Shown here: positions 8,504 through 16,310 of the stretch, one piece after another
Layout of the letters: every line of letters begins with the position of its first letter
How positions within the stretch are numbered: position 1 is the stretch's first letter
NCBI RefSeq assembly: GCF_019049255.1
Contig: NZ_JAGMUJ010000027.1
Span: 38,004-102,003 of the forward strand
Source: Streptomyces sp. AC558_RSS880
Lineage (GTDB): Bacteria; Actinomycetota; Actinomycetes; Streptomycetales; Streptomycetaceae
DNA length: 64,000 bases
Direction: 5' to 3'
Position numbers and translations under genes: made by a program
The notes under the pieces: model-generated
Told to the model about the DNA's origin: nothing
Seen by the model: the letters and a program-made list of their open reading frames with translations, nothing else
Databases searched by the model: none

Positions 8504-9421
8504 TCAGGCGTGCTCGGCGACGAGCTCGCGGGCCGCGTCGAGGTCGGCGGGGGTCTTCAGGGCCAGCGTCTTGACGCCGGGCAGCGCACGCTTGGCGAGG
8601 CCGGTCAGCGTGCCGCCGGGGCAGACCTCGAGGAGGGCGGTGACGCCGAGCTCCTTGAACGTCTCCATGCACAGGTCCCAGCGGACCGGGTTGGCGACCT
8701 GGCCGACCAGGCGCTCCAGCACCTCGGCACCGGTCGCGACCGTCTCGCCGTCCTTGTTCGACACGTAGGTGACCCGCGGATCGCCCGGCGTCAGAGCCTC
8801 GGCGGCCTTCGCCAGCGTGTCGACCGCGGGGCCCATGTGGTGGGTGTGGAAGGCACCGGCCACCTTGAGCGCGACGACCTTGCGCACGCCCTCGGGCTTG
8901 TCCGCCTCCAGCGCGGCGAGCTGCTCCTTGGTGCCGGCCGCGACGACCTGGCCCGCACCGTTGATGTTCGCCGGGGTCAGGCCCAGCTTCTCCAGGTGCG
9001 CCACGGTCACCTCGGGGTCGCCGCCGAGCAGCGCCGCCATGCCGGTCTCGGTGATCGCGGCGGCGTCGGCCATGGCCAGACCCCGCTTGCGGACCAGCGA
9101 GAGCGCGGCGGTGTCGTCGAGGACGCCCGCGAAGGCGGCGGCGGTGATCTCACCGACGCTGTGACCGGCGACGGCACCGGGTGCCACGTCCCCGAGCGCG
9201 GAGGCGGACAGCAGCCCGGCCGCGACCAGCAGCGGCTGGGCGACGGCCGTGTCGCGGATCTCGTCCGCGTCGGCCTTCGTGCCGTAGTGGACGAGGTCGA
9301 GTCCGATGGCGTCGGACCACGCGGCGACGCGGTCCCCGGCACCGGGGAGGTCGAGCCATTCAGTCAGAAAGCCGGGAGTCTGGGCACCCTGGCCGGGAGC
9401 GACGAGTACGAGCACTCTCAC
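8504..9421 (-). CDS. fabD: Malonyl-CoA:ACP transacylase (FabD)
   Basis: Loads malonyl groups from CoA onto ACP; in Streptomyces this housekeeping enzyme can also serve polyketide pathways. The N-terminal VLVAPGQGAQTPGF is typical. The nucleophile is Ser88 in AGHSVGE, with His192 in GAFHTHH. GTG at 9421 gives 305 residues. An in-frame GTG at 9415 would give a protein beginning MLVLVAPGQG, which fits the family consensus at least as well; only a weak purine run (AAGAGAGAG) lies upstream. First structural gene of the operon, behind a candidate FasR operator. Confidence 0.96.
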   Translation of the reverse strand: MRVLVLVAPGQGAQTPGFLTEWLDLPGAGDRVAAWSDAIGLDLVHYGTKADADEIRDTAVAQPLLVAAGLLSASALGDVAPGAVAGHSVGEITAAAFAGVLDDTAALSLVRKRGLAMADAAAITETGMAALLGGDPEVTVAHLEKLGLTPANINGAGQVVAAGTKEQLAALEADKPEGVRKVVALKVAGAFHTHHMGPAVDTLAKAAEALTPGDPRVTYVSNKDGETVATGAEVLERLVGQVANPVRWDLCMETFKELGVTALLEVCPGGTLTGLAKRALPGVKTLALKTPADLDAARELVAEHA

Positions 9422-9480
9422 ACTCTCTCTTGGGGACGGCCGCAGCCGCCCGTGGGGACAAGGACGAAGAACAGCAGGCG

Positions 9481-9503
9481 CTTTTGTGGGGCCCCGACAA
9501 AAG
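9481..9503 (-). promoter_or_regulatory. Candidate FasR operator before fabD
   Basis: A perfect 7-bp inverted repeat, CTTTTGT (9481-9487) and ACAAAAG (9497-9503), is separated by 9 bases. It lies between the fasR stop and the fabD start, about 60 bp upstream of fabD. FasR is known to bind the fabD promoter region in S. coelicolor; assigning this repeat as its site is an inference. Confidence 0.6.
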
Positions 9504-9504
9504 G

Positions 9505-10710
9505 TCAGGGATGAAGAGCGCCATCAGCCAGACGCCCCAGGATCAGCGCGATCCGCAGCGTGAACGCAGAGCGTACATCGGAGGGTGACCATCCGGTGAC
9601 GTCAGTCACACGTCGGAGCCGGTAACGCACGGTGTTGGGGTGAACGAACAGCATCCGCGCCGCGCCTTCGAGACTGCTCGCCTGCTCGAGATAGACACTG
9701 AGCGTCTCCAGCAGCGCGGCCCCGGCCTCCTCCAGCGGTCTGTAGATCTCCTCCACCAACTGCTCACGCGCGGAGGGGTCTCCGGCGATCGCGCGCTCCG
9801 GCAGCAGATCGTCCGCCAGCACCGGGCGCGGGGCGTCCTGCCAGGCGGAGCACGCCTTCAGCCCCGCCGCGGCGGCCTGCGCGGACCGGGTCGCGGCCAG
9901 CAGATCGGGCACCACCGGGCCGGCGACGACCGGTCCCGCCGCGTACGGCCCGATCAGCGACTTGGCGACCCCGAGCGGGTTGTCGCTGCCGCCCGCGATC
10001 ACCACCAGCCGGTCGCCGAGCACCCCGGTCAGCACCTGGAGCTTGGCGTGCCGGGCGGCCCGTCGGATGGCCTCCACGGTCAGTTCGGAGTCCCCGTCGG
10101 GCGCGGTGCCCAGCACCACGCACACATGATCGGGTGAGTTCCATCCCAGGGCGGCGGCCCGCGACACGGCCCCCTCGTCGGCCTCACCGCTGAGCACCGC
10201 GTTCACCACCAGCGACTCCAGGCGGGCGTCCCAGGCACCCCGTGCCTCCGCGGCCTGGGCGTACACCTGGGCCGTGGCGAAGGCGATCTCCCGCGCGTAC
10301 ACCAGCAGTGCCTCACGCAGCATGTTCTCGTCGCCGGGCGCCGCCACCTCGTCGATGGCGGACTCCATGACCTCGATGGTGGTGCGCACCATCTCCACGG
10401 TCTGCCGCAGCGTGATCGCCCGGGTCAGCTCGCGCGGCGCGGTACCGAAGACATCGGTGGAGATGGCCTGCGGGGCGTCGGGGTGCCGGAACCACTCGGT
10501 GAAGGCGGCGATGCCCGCCTGGGCGACCAGGCCGATCCAGGAACGGTTCTCCGGAGGCATGGCCCGGTACCAGGACAGCGTCTCGTCCATCCGCGCGATC
10601 GCCTGCGCGGCGAGGCTGCCGGACGACTTCTGCAGCCGCCTCAACGTCGCGGCGTGCGGATGGGCGGGGCGCGCTGCGGTTTCGTTGGCGCTGGTTTCGG
10701 GTTCGGGCAC
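9505..10710 (-). CDS. fasR: PucR-family transcriptional activator of fatty acid synthesis, FasR
   Basis: 401 residues. The C-terminal PucR-type helix-turn-helix reads MLFVHPNTVRYRLRRVTD near residue 360; a long sensory region precedes it. In S. coelicolor the gene in this exact position, directly upstream of fabD, encodes FasR, an activator that binds the fabD promoter. The start is a GTG with no clear Shine-Dalgarno, so the N-terminus could be slightly different. It is divergent from the pirin gene. Only 83 bp separate its stop from fabD, and that space holds the candidate operator. Confidence 0.93.
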   Translation of the reverse strand: MPEPETSANETAARPAHPHAATLRRLQKSSGSLAAQAIARMDETLSWYRAMPPENRSWIGLVAQAGIAAFTEWFRHPDAPQAISTDVFGTAPRELTRAITLRQTVEMVRTTIEVMESAIDEVAAPGDENMLREALLVYAREIAFATAQVYAQAAEARGAWDARLESLVVNAVLSGEADEGAVSRAAALGWNSPDHVCVVLGTAPDGDSELTVEAIRRAARHAKLQVLTGVLGDRLVVIAGGSDNPLGVAKSLIGPYAAGPVVAGPVVPDLLAATRSAQAAAAGLKACSAWQDAPRPVLADDLLPERAIAGDPSAREQLVEEIYRPLEEAGAALLETLSVYLEQASSLEGAARMLFVHPNTVRYRLRRVTDVTGWSPSDVRSAFTLRIALILGRLADGALHP

Positions 10711-10756
10711 GGGGACAAGACTGCCTTATCGGTACGGCCGCGCGTGTCGCCGGGTC

Positions 10757-10769
10757 TACGGTGGACGGC
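10757..10769 (+). promoter_or_regulatory. Candidate leaderless promoter of the pirin gene
   Basis: TACGGT is followed by 7 nt and then GTG at 10770. No Shine-Dalgarno sequence precedes this start. The geometry favours GTG 10770 over the in-frame GTG at 10761. Confidence 0.5.
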
Positions 10770-11432
10770 GTGATGGACGTACGGCGCGCGCACGAGCGCT
10801 ACCAGGGCGGCGATCCGGCGGCCGGGATCGAGACCCGCCACGCCTTCTCCTTCGGCCCCCACTACGACCCGGACAACCTTCGCTTCGGCGCGGTGATCGC
10901 CTGCAACGAGGAGCGGCTGGCCCCCGGCGCGGGATTCGGCGAGCATCCGCACAGCCACACCGAGATCGTGACCTGGGTGGTGGAGGGCGAGCTGACCCAC
11001 CAGGACTCCACGGGCCGGGAGACGGTGATCCGCCCCGGCGACGTACAGCGTCTGAGCGCCGCGTCGGGCGTCCGCCACGTGGAACGCAACGCCGGTGACC
11101 GCCCTCTCACCTTCCTCCAGATGTGGCTGGCCCCGCTGGAGCCCGGCGGCGACCCGTCCTACGAGGTCGTCCCCGGCATAGCGGACTCCACCCCGTACGC
11201 CCTCCCGGAGGCGGGCGCGATGCTCCACGTACGCCGCCTGACGGCGGGGGAGCGGACCGCCGTGCCGGACGCCGCGTACGCGTACGTCCATGTGGTGCGC
11301 GGCGAGGTGGAACTGGACGGTGAACCGCTGGGCGCGGGCGACGCGGCCCGCATCACGGACGCCAAGGACGTGGAGGCGGTCGCCGTGAGTCCGACGGCGG
11401 AGCTGCTGCTGTGGGAGATGCGGGCCGTTTAG
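10770..11432 (+). CDS. Pirin-family (YhhW-like bicupin) protein
   Basis: About 220 residues forming a two-domain cupin of the pirin/YhhW type. The N-terminal cupin carries the metal-binding cluster HPHSHTEIVTWV and the Gly-Asp loop RPGDVQRLSA; the C-terminal half is shorter and lacks such a cluster. Some relatives oxidise quercetin in vitro, but the physiological role is not established. The start is placed at GTG 10770 because a -10-like hexamer lies 7 nt upstream; ATG 10773 would remove only one residue. It is divergent from fasR. Confidence 0.85.
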   Translation: MMDVRRAHERYQGGDPAAGIETRHAFSFGPHYDPDNLRFGAVIACNEERLAPGAGFGEHPHSHTEIVTWVVEGELTHQDSTGRETVIRPGDVQRLSAASGVRHVERNAGDRPLTFLQMWLAPLEPGGDPSYEVVPGIADSTPYALPEAGAMLHVRRLTAGERTAVPDAAYAYVHVVRGEVELDGEPLGAGDAARITDAKDVEAVAVSPTAELLLWEMRAV

Positions 11433-11462
11433 GCGGGGTCCGTCCGGTGGGTCGCCGGGACC

Positions 11463-12112
11463 TCAACGGGTGGAGGTCTGCAGGGAGCTCCGCTTGAGGA
11501 CCTTGGGATGCGGCTGGTAGACGCCGGGCGGGGCGAAGGCACGGAGCGCCTGGTGGACTTCGGAGCAGGAGGCGTTGCGTTCGGCCCGGTTCAGGGCCAG
11601 GAGGGTGAAGGTCGCCAGCGGCGGACGCACGGAGACCGTTCTGGCCGGAAGACCGGTGACGTCGATCTCGCCGGGGTCACGGAAGCGGCAGAAGAGGGTG
11701 ACGGAGTACGGAGCCGAGCCGACCGAGACCAGGACGCGTCCAAGTCGTACGCGATCTCCCATATCGCCCCGGAACCGTGCAGCGCGCCGACCAGGCTGGC
11801 CAGCCGCTGCTGCCCGTCCAGGACGTAGTGCACCGGGGCTCCCTCGTGCTGGGGCACGGTGTCCAGGCCTGCGATCTCATGGCCGCTGGCCAGCTTGGCC
11901 GTCGTACGCCACATGAGAAGGCTGCCGATGGGGTGGTTCCGGCGCACCGAGTCGAGGAGGTACAGGATCTGCTGCGGGGTCCAGACGAACGCCCGCTGGA
12001 ACTTGGGTAAAACGATGTCGCCCGACAGGACCCGCGAAGCGAGTGAGGTGATGGGGGCGATCGTGGGCTCGGGTGTGCGTACCCGAGCCGCAGACGTCGA
12101 TGGCGTTCCCAA
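11463..12112 (-). pseudogene. DUF262 (GmrSD N-terminal-like) gene remnant, frameshifted
   Basis: From a possible TTG start at 12112 (AGGGGG upstream) the frame reads a good DUF262 N-terminus: PKFQRAFVWTPQQILYLLDS, then YVLDGQQRLASLVG with the family DGQQR motif. Near 11750 the coding signal moves to another frame, which continues with Streptomyces-like codon use (SVTLFCRFRDPGEID, then TFTLLALNRAERNASC) to a stop at 11463. Intact DUF262 proteins are usually several hundred residues long; here only about 120 residues of the domain are recognisable. The likely reading is a decayed GmrSD-like or other DUF262 defence-type gene. The tail could instead be a separate small gene starting at ATG 11762. 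Confidence 0.6.
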
Positions 12113-12203
12113 CGTGTGTCCCCCTACCTGACGACCTCCGCCGCACGAGCGGCCACGCAGTCGAGAGCAGGGGGTGCCACTGACAGTCGTGCAGGTCTGT
12201 GGA

Positions 12204-12401
12204 TTACCGCAGGCCGTCGACGAACGCCTGCCAGGCGTCGGCGCCGACGGTGACGACCGGGCCGGACGGGTTCTTGCTGTCGCGGACGGGGACGGTTCCG
12301 GCGGGGTGGATGGGGGCGACCTCGACACATTCGCCGCCGTTGCTTCCGCTGTAGCTGGACTTACGCCACCGTGCGTTCCTCAGGTCGGAGCCGGTCTCCA
12401 T
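12204..12401 (-). CDS. DUF397 family protein
   Basis: 65 residues matching DUF397 throughout: RWRKSSYSGSNGGECVEVA, then VRDSKNPSGPVV and a terminal WQAFVDGLR. Members of this small actinobacterial family are nearly always encoded next to an XRE/DUF5753 regulator, and some act with it in developmental control. Its start lies 41 bp inside the 3' end of the XRE gene, so translation is probably coupled. Confidence 0.9.
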   Translation of the reverse strand: METGSDLRNARWRKSSYSGSNGGECVEVAPIHPAGTVPVRDSKNPSGPVVTVGADAWQAFVDGLR

Positions 12402-13209
12402 AGCGTTCCTCCATCACGCGGGCGATCAGTGCCGCCGAGTCCTCGGGGGAGAGGGCTGAGGCTTGCAGCCGAGCGTAACCGACCGAGCGCTCCTTGATCA
12501 CGTGTGGACTGGCCGTCATGTGCCCTTGGTCGTAGCCGTCCATGTAGAACAGGTCGGGATCGTCATCGAACCTCAGCAGGGTGAACGTTCCCATCATGCC
12601 GGTGTGTTGGCCGGTGACAAACGGGAGGACCTGAACGTTCACCCAAGGGTTCTCCTGGAAGCTCAACAGATGAGCGAGTTGCCGACGCATGATGTCGCGC
12701 CCGCCGATCTCAAGCAGTAGCGCGGCCTCGCTCAGAATGGCCCAGAGAGCAGGCGGTTGGTCGCGACGGAGGATGCGCTGCCGCTCCATCCGGGCTGCCA
12801 CCATCTCGTCAGGCTTACTGTGGCGCTCCACGCTGAGGACAGCTCGCGCGTACTCCTCCGTCTGTAGCAACCCGTACACCAACTGGGCTTGAAACGTGGA
12901 GATGTATGTGGCCTTCGCCTCCATCTCCGCGTACGGCTGAAACCAGTTCGGGAGTTGGCTGCGCAGTACCAGGCCGATCAGGCGGGAGAACAGGCCGTCC
13001 GTGCCGAGGGCGGCGTCCACGCGTTCGGAGAAGTCGCGGGTGGGAACCTTCTTCGTGGTCTCGATCTGGCCGATCAGCGAACCCGTGCAGAAGATGATCT
13101 CGCCGAGCTGGCCCTGCTTGAGGCCGTGCGCCTCACGCTGGCGGCGCAGTTCCCAGCCGTAGTAGTCGAGCGGGGAAGCGGTGGGGTCGAGCGACTGGAT
13201 GTTGACCAC
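12361..13209 (-). CDS. XRE-family regulator with DUF5753 domain
   Basis: 282 residues. An N-terminal helix-turn-helix spans about residues 17-75 (REAHGLKQGQLGEIIFCTG, then SLIGQIETTKKVP). A DUF5753 domain follows, with FQAQLVYGLLQTEEYARAVL and a late EDSAALIARVMEER. The GTG start at 13209 has GAGG upstream. It is cotranscribed with DUF397 and divergent from an ATP-binding anti-sigma-like protein, the standard Streptomyces three-gene arrangement. Target genes cannot be inferred. Confidence 0.92.
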   Translation of the reverse strand: MVNIQSLDPTASPLDYYGWELRRQREAHGLKQGQLGEIIFCTGSLIGQIETTKKVPTRDFSERVDAALGTDGLFSRLIGLVLRSQLPNWFQPYAEMEAKATYISTFQAQLVYGLLQTEEYARAVLSVERHSKPDEMVAARMERQRILRRDQPPALWAILSEAALLLEIGGRDIMRRQLAHLLSFQENPWVNVQVLPFVTGQHTGMMGTFTLLRFDDDPDLFYMDGYDQGHMTASPHVIKERSVGYARLQASALSPEDSAALIARVMEERYGDRLRPEERTVA

Positions 13210-13289
13210 GGCGGCACCTCACTTCAACGCCTGGCAGCGTTCGTTTCTTTCCGTAGTCGAGCGCATGCGCAGCGTCGCAATATCGTGGT

Positions 13290-13709
13290 GTGAATCACCT
13301 AACCGGTCCGCAGGCGGCGGACATTCCCAGCGAGTACCACGCCGAGTTCGCCATGGGGGAGCACTCGGCCCGGCATCTGCGCCGCATCCTGCGGCTGTAC
13401 CTCGCCGGCTCGGGGCTGGCCGACGTGACCGACGCCGCCGAGCTGGCGCTCACCGAGCTGGTCGCCAACGTCGTACGGCACGTGCCCGATCGCCGCTGTC
13501 GTATCTGCTTCCTGCTCCAGCCCGGCGGAGTGCGGGTGGAGGTCGCGGACGACTGCCCCAAGCTGCCCGCGCCGGCCGTCGGCGGAGGGCTCGGCGAGAG
13601 CGGGCGCGGGCTGGTGATCGTGGACGCTGTCACCGACCGGTGGGGTGTCGCCGTCCGCCCCGGCGGGCGGGGCAAGACGGTGTGGTTCGAGTGCCTGGCC
13701 GGGGCATGA
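13290..13709 (+). CDS. RsbW/SpoIIAB-like ATP-binding protein (HATPase_c_2)
   Basis: 139 residues of the single-domain GHKL ATPase type used as anti-sigma factors or their partners. The N-box is ELALTELVANVVRH, the G1 box VEVADDCPK, and the glycine-rich box GESGRGLVIVDAV. The start is GTG at 13290, with CAATAT 6 nt upstream, so it may be leaderless. It is divergent from the XRE/DUF397 pair, with which such ATPases co-occur across Streptomyces. No sigma factor gene is nearby, so any partner is encoded elsewhere. Confidence 0.85.
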   Translation: MNHLTGPQAADIPSEYHAEFAMGEHSARHLRRILRLYLAGSGLADVTDAAELALTELVANVVRHVPDRRCRICFLLQPGGVRVEVADDCPKLPAPAVGGGLGESGRGLVIVDAVTDRWGVAVRPGGRGKTVWFECLAGA

Positions 13710-14111
13710 GGGCAGCCGCCGCCGGCGGCCCGGAGCACGGTCCCCTCGGTGGCCTCGTGGGTCGGCGTTCCGGTGCGTGACCAAGGGGTTGCCCTGCGGT
13801 CATCCGGTGCGGATGCTCGACCGGTCGGATCGAGGATGCGGCAGGGAGGTCGCCGGGGCTCCCGCCCGTGCGCCATCGTGACGGCATACGGGCAGGGACG
13901 GCACGCTTCCGTGAGCCCTGCCAGCCGGCCCGGCCGCGCCCGCGTCGATCCGCGTTCCGGTGCCGACGCACGTTCACCGAATTTTTCGCGTGCGTTTCGA
14001 ACGCCCCGTCGTGGATCTACGTCTTACCCCCCGCGGACCGCACAGGGGCCGGCGGTCGGCACGGCAAGGCAGGACAAGGCCCGCTCAGGTTCCGTTCGTT
14101 GGGAGAGATGC
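13710..14111. other. Gene-poor interval upstream of a small secreted protein
   Basis: About 400 bp with no frame I can support as a gene. The last 130 bp include a less GC-rich stretch near 13975-14000 that may hold the promoter of the secreted protein, with a leader ending in GGGAGAG before ATG 14112. Confidence 0.5.
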
Positions 14112-14375
14112 ATGAAGTCGTGGCGTTCTCGTGTCGCCGTCGCGGTGGGCACCGCGGTGCTCGCCGTTCCGCTGGTCGCGGGCTCGGCGTCCGCCGCCGG
14201 AACCAACCCCTGGGGCTACCAGGAGGTCGGTGGGTGGAGGGACAAACTCACGTGCGTGGCGGACGGGCAGGAGCTCCTCGCCCAGGGTTGGGTGAACTTC
14301 TACTGCGACTGGGATGACCCGTACTGGGTCCTGTGGGCCCTTCCCGCGAAGGACCAGCCGCCGACGGGCGGGTGA
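14112..14375 (+). CDS. Small secreted protein, about 87 residues
   Basis: ATG 14112 follows GGGAGAG at good spacing. The first 29 residues form a Sec signal peptide (MKSWRSR, then a hydrophobic Ala/Val stretch, cleavage after SASA). The mature part has about 58 residues rich in Trp and Tyr, with two Cys (LTCVADG and NFYCDWDD) that could form a disulfide. I do not recognise a family. A very strong hairpin follows 18 bp after the stop, so the unit is monocistronic. Confidence 0.75.
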   Translation: MKSWRSRVAVAVGTAVLAVPLVAGSASAAGTNPWGYQEVGGWRDKLTCVADGQELLAQGWVNFYCDWDDPYWVLWALPAKDQPPTGG

Positions 14376-14393
14376 CCGGCACAGGAAGCCGGG

Positions 14394-14426
14394 GCCGGCC
14401 GGTGGCCGTGGGGGCCACCGGCCGGC
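14394..14426. terminator. Bidirectional terminator hairpin
   Basis: Perfect 14-bp stem, GCCGGCCGGTGGCC (14394-14407) with GGCCACCGGCCGGC (14413-14426), around a 5-nt loop. It lies between the secreted-protein gene and the convergent serine hydrolase gene, 10 bp from the latter's stop. Confidence 0.85.
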
Positions 14427-14435
14427 GCGCGGTGT

Positions 14436-15257
14436 TCAGCCGCGCAGCTCCGCCAGCACCGCGTCGGTGAACGGCGGCCACGCCTCGATCGCCCAGGGGC
14501 CGAAGGCGCGGTCGGCGAGGGCCACGCAGGCCGCGCCCGCGTCGGGGTCGATCCACAGGAACGTGCCCGACTGGCCGAAGTGGCCGAAGGTGCGCGAGGA
14601 GGACGACGCGCCCGTCCAGTGCGGCGACTTGGAGTTCCGGATCTCGAAGCCGAGGCCCCAGTCGTTGGGGTTCTGGTGGCCGTAGCCCGGCAGGACGCCC
14701 TTGGTGCCGGGGTACTGGACCGTCATCGCCGCGGCGACCGTACGGGGGTCGAGGAGGCGCGGGGCCTGCACCTCGGCCGCGAACCGCAGCAGGTCGTCCA
14801 CCGTGGAGACGGCGTCCTTGGCGGGGGAGCCGTCGAGGGACGTCCGCGTCATCCCCAACGGCTCCAGCACCGCCTGCCGCAGGTACTCCGCGAACGGGAT
14901 CTCCGTCGCCTTCGCGACATGGTCGCCGAGCTGCTCGAACCCGGCGTTGGAGTACAGCCGCCGCTCGCCCGGCGCCGACGTCACCCGGTGCTCGTCGAAG
15001 GCGAGCCCCGAGGTGTGCGCGAGCAGGTGCCGGACCGTCGAGCCCTCCGGGCCCGCCGGCTCGTCCAGCTCGATCGCGCCCTCCTCGTACGCCACGAGCA
15101 CCGCGTACGCGGCGAGCGGCTTGGTGACCGAGGCGAGCGGGAAGCGGTGGGTGACCGGCCCGTGGGTGCCGAGCACCGTGCCGTCCGCCCGTACGACACC
15201 CGCCGCGGCGGTGGGGACCGGCCAGTTCTCGATCAGCGCGAGGCTCTTCAGCGACAT
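14436..15257 (-). CDS. Serine hydrolase, class C beta-lactamase/esterase-like
   Basis: 273 residues of the beta-lactamase (PF00144) fold. The SxxK motif is SVTK at residues 43-46, the YxN motif is in YSNAGFEQLGD, and the third element is in GHFGQSGTFLW, an HxG-like variant. No signal peptide is visible, so a cytoplasmic esterase or peptidase-like role is more likely than antibiotic hydrolysis. The ATG is preceded by TAGGCT and a 7-nt gap, indicating leaderless transcription. A GNAT gene lies 18 bp upstream on the same strand. Confidence 0.88.
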   Translation of the reverse strand: MSLKSLALIENWPVPTAAAGVVRADGTVLGTHGPVTHRFPLASVTKPLAAYAVLVAYEEGAIELDEPAGPEGSTVRHLLAHTSGLAFDEHRVTSAPGERRLYSNAGFEQLGDHVAKATEIPFAEYLRQAVLEPLGMTRTSLDGSPAKDAVSTVDDLLRFAAEVQAPRLLDPRTVAAAMTVQYPGTKGVLPGYGHQNPNDWGLGFEIRNSKSPHWTGASSSSRTFGHFGQSGTFLWIDPDAGAACVALADRAFGPWAIEAWPPFTDAVLAELRG

Positions 15258-15270
15258 GCCGTCGAGCCTA
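15258..15270 (-). promoter_or_regulatory. Candidate leaderless promoter of the serine hydrolase
   Basis: Minus-strand TAGGCT ends 7 nt before ATG 15257, with no ribosome-binding sequence. It lies within the short gap after the GNAT gene stop. Confidence 0.5.
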
Positions 15271-15275
15271 AGCGC

Positions 15276-15746
15276 TCAGAAAGTCAGCTCCAGCAACGGG
15301 TCCGGCTTGGGCCTGAAGCCCAGCGCGACGTACAGCGGCTCGGCCTGCGGGGACGCGGTGAGGCGGACCCGCCGGGCGCCGTGCTCGCGGAACCACTCCA
15401 GCAGTGCCTCCATGCACGCGCGTGCGTAGCCGCGGCGGCGGGTGTCCGGGTCGGTGGCGACACTGAAGACGTAACCGTCGGTGCCGTGCGGATCGCGCGC
15501 GCCGCCGATGCGGTACTCCAGCGAGCCGGCCACCAGTGCCGCCAGCGCGCCCGGCCGCTCCGGGTGGTCCACGACGAACGCCACGAAGGTGCCGTCCGGC
15601 TCGGACAGCCTGTCGCGCAGCACGGGCAGCGACTCGGCGTGCCAGGCCGTGGACGGGTCGGACAGGGGCATCGAGTCGATCATCACCTGGCGCAGACGCA
15701 GCACTTCCTCCGCGTCCTTCGGTGTCGCACGGCGTACAGAGGTCAT
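15276..15746 (-). CDS. GNAT-family N-acetyltransferase
   Basis: 156 residues, the normal length for a single GNAT domain that transfers acetyl from acetyl-CoA to an amine or other small target. The acetyl-CoA-binding motif A is visible as VATDPDTRRRGYARACMEAL, with the R/Q-x-x-G-x-G/A pattern RRRGYA. The C-terminal VRLTASPQAEPLYVALGF strand is typical. TAGCGT lies 6 nt before the ATG, so it probably has a leaderless promoter. Substrate unknown. Confidence 0.9.
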   Translation of the reverse strand: MTSVRRATPKDAEEVLRLRQVMIDSMPLSDPSTAWHAESLPVLRDRLSEPDGTFVAFVVDHPERPGALAALVAGSLEYRIGGARDPHGTDGYVFSVATDPDTRRRGYARACMEALLEWFREHGARRVRLTASPQAEPLYVALGFRPKPDPLLELTF

Positions 15747-15758
15747 GACCGCACGCTA
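15747..15758 (-). promoter_or_regulatory. Candidate leaderless promoter of the GNAT gene
   Basis: Minus-strand TAGCGT, then 6 nt, then ATG 15746. No Shine-Dalgarno sequence lies in the gap. Confidence 0.5.
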
Positions 15759-15804
15759 ATCAGTCACCCGCCTCCGAGTCCCGCCCGTTTCTTGCCTTCA
15801 CCGC

Positions 15805-15842
15805 TTGCTTGGAGTGCACTCCAGCGTTCTAGCGTGGGGGTC
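15805..15842 (+). promoter_or_regulatory. MerR-type promoter/operator
   Basis: TTGCTT (15805-15810) and TAGCGT (15830-15835) are separated by 19 bp, the over-long spacer typical of MerR-controlled promoters. The spacer opens with the 12-bp palindrome GGAGTGCACTCC (15811-15822). The ATG at 15843 is 7 nt after the -10, so the regulator is probably made from a leaderless, self-controlled transcript. Confidence 0.7.
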
Positions 15843-16310
15843 ATGACGGTGACGGAGACGGAGACCACGGAGGCCAGCGCCGACACCTGCGCCGGGCCCC
15901 CGCAGGGGAATCGACGGCCGGACGGCGCGGACAAGTACACGATCAGCGAGGTCGTCGCCCTCACCGGGCTGACGGCGCACACCCTGCGCTGGTACGAGCG
16001 CATCGGGCTGATGCCGCACATCGACCGGTCCCACACCGGCCAGCGCCGCTACAGCAACCGCGACCTCGACTGGCTCGCCCTCGTCGGCAAGCTCCGCCTG
16101 ACCGGGATGCCGGTCGCGGACATGGTGCGGTACGCGGAACTGGTCCGCGCGGGCGATCACACGTACACCGAGCGTTTCGAGCTGCTCCAGCAGACTCGCG
16201 AGGACGTACTGTCCCGGATCGCCGAACTCCAGGGCACGCTCGCCGTGCTCGACCGGAAGATCGGGTTCTACGCGGACGCCGGGCGGGCCCTGGCGTCGGA
16301 GAGGGCATGA
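15843..16310 (+). CDS. MerR-family transcriptional regulator
   Basis: 155 residues. After a 30-residue polar leader, the MerR DNA-binding region runs from about residue 32: YTISEVVALTGLTAHTLRWY followed by ERIGLMPHIDRS and RRYSNRDLDWL. A C-terminal coiled-coil dimerisation helix follows (residues 110-145). No conserved Cys cluster is seen, so it does not look like a metal-binding subclass. It overlaps the aldo/keto reductase gene by 4 bp (ATGA), and the operator directly upstream indicates that regulator and enzyme form one autoregulated operon. Confidence 0.93.
   Translation: MTVTETETTEASADTCAGPPQGNRRPDGADKYTISEVVALTGLTAHTLRWYERIGLMPHIDRSHTGQRRYSNRDLDWLALVGKLRLTGMPVADMVRYAELVRAGDHTYTERFELLQQTREDVLSRIAELQGTLAVLDRKIGFYADAGRALASERA

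Noticed and set aside
14436..15257. Serine hydrolase considered as an antibiotic-inactivating beta-lactamase
   Set aside because: No secretion signal and no class-specific features beyond the common SxxK/YxN fold motifs; esterase-type function is as likely.
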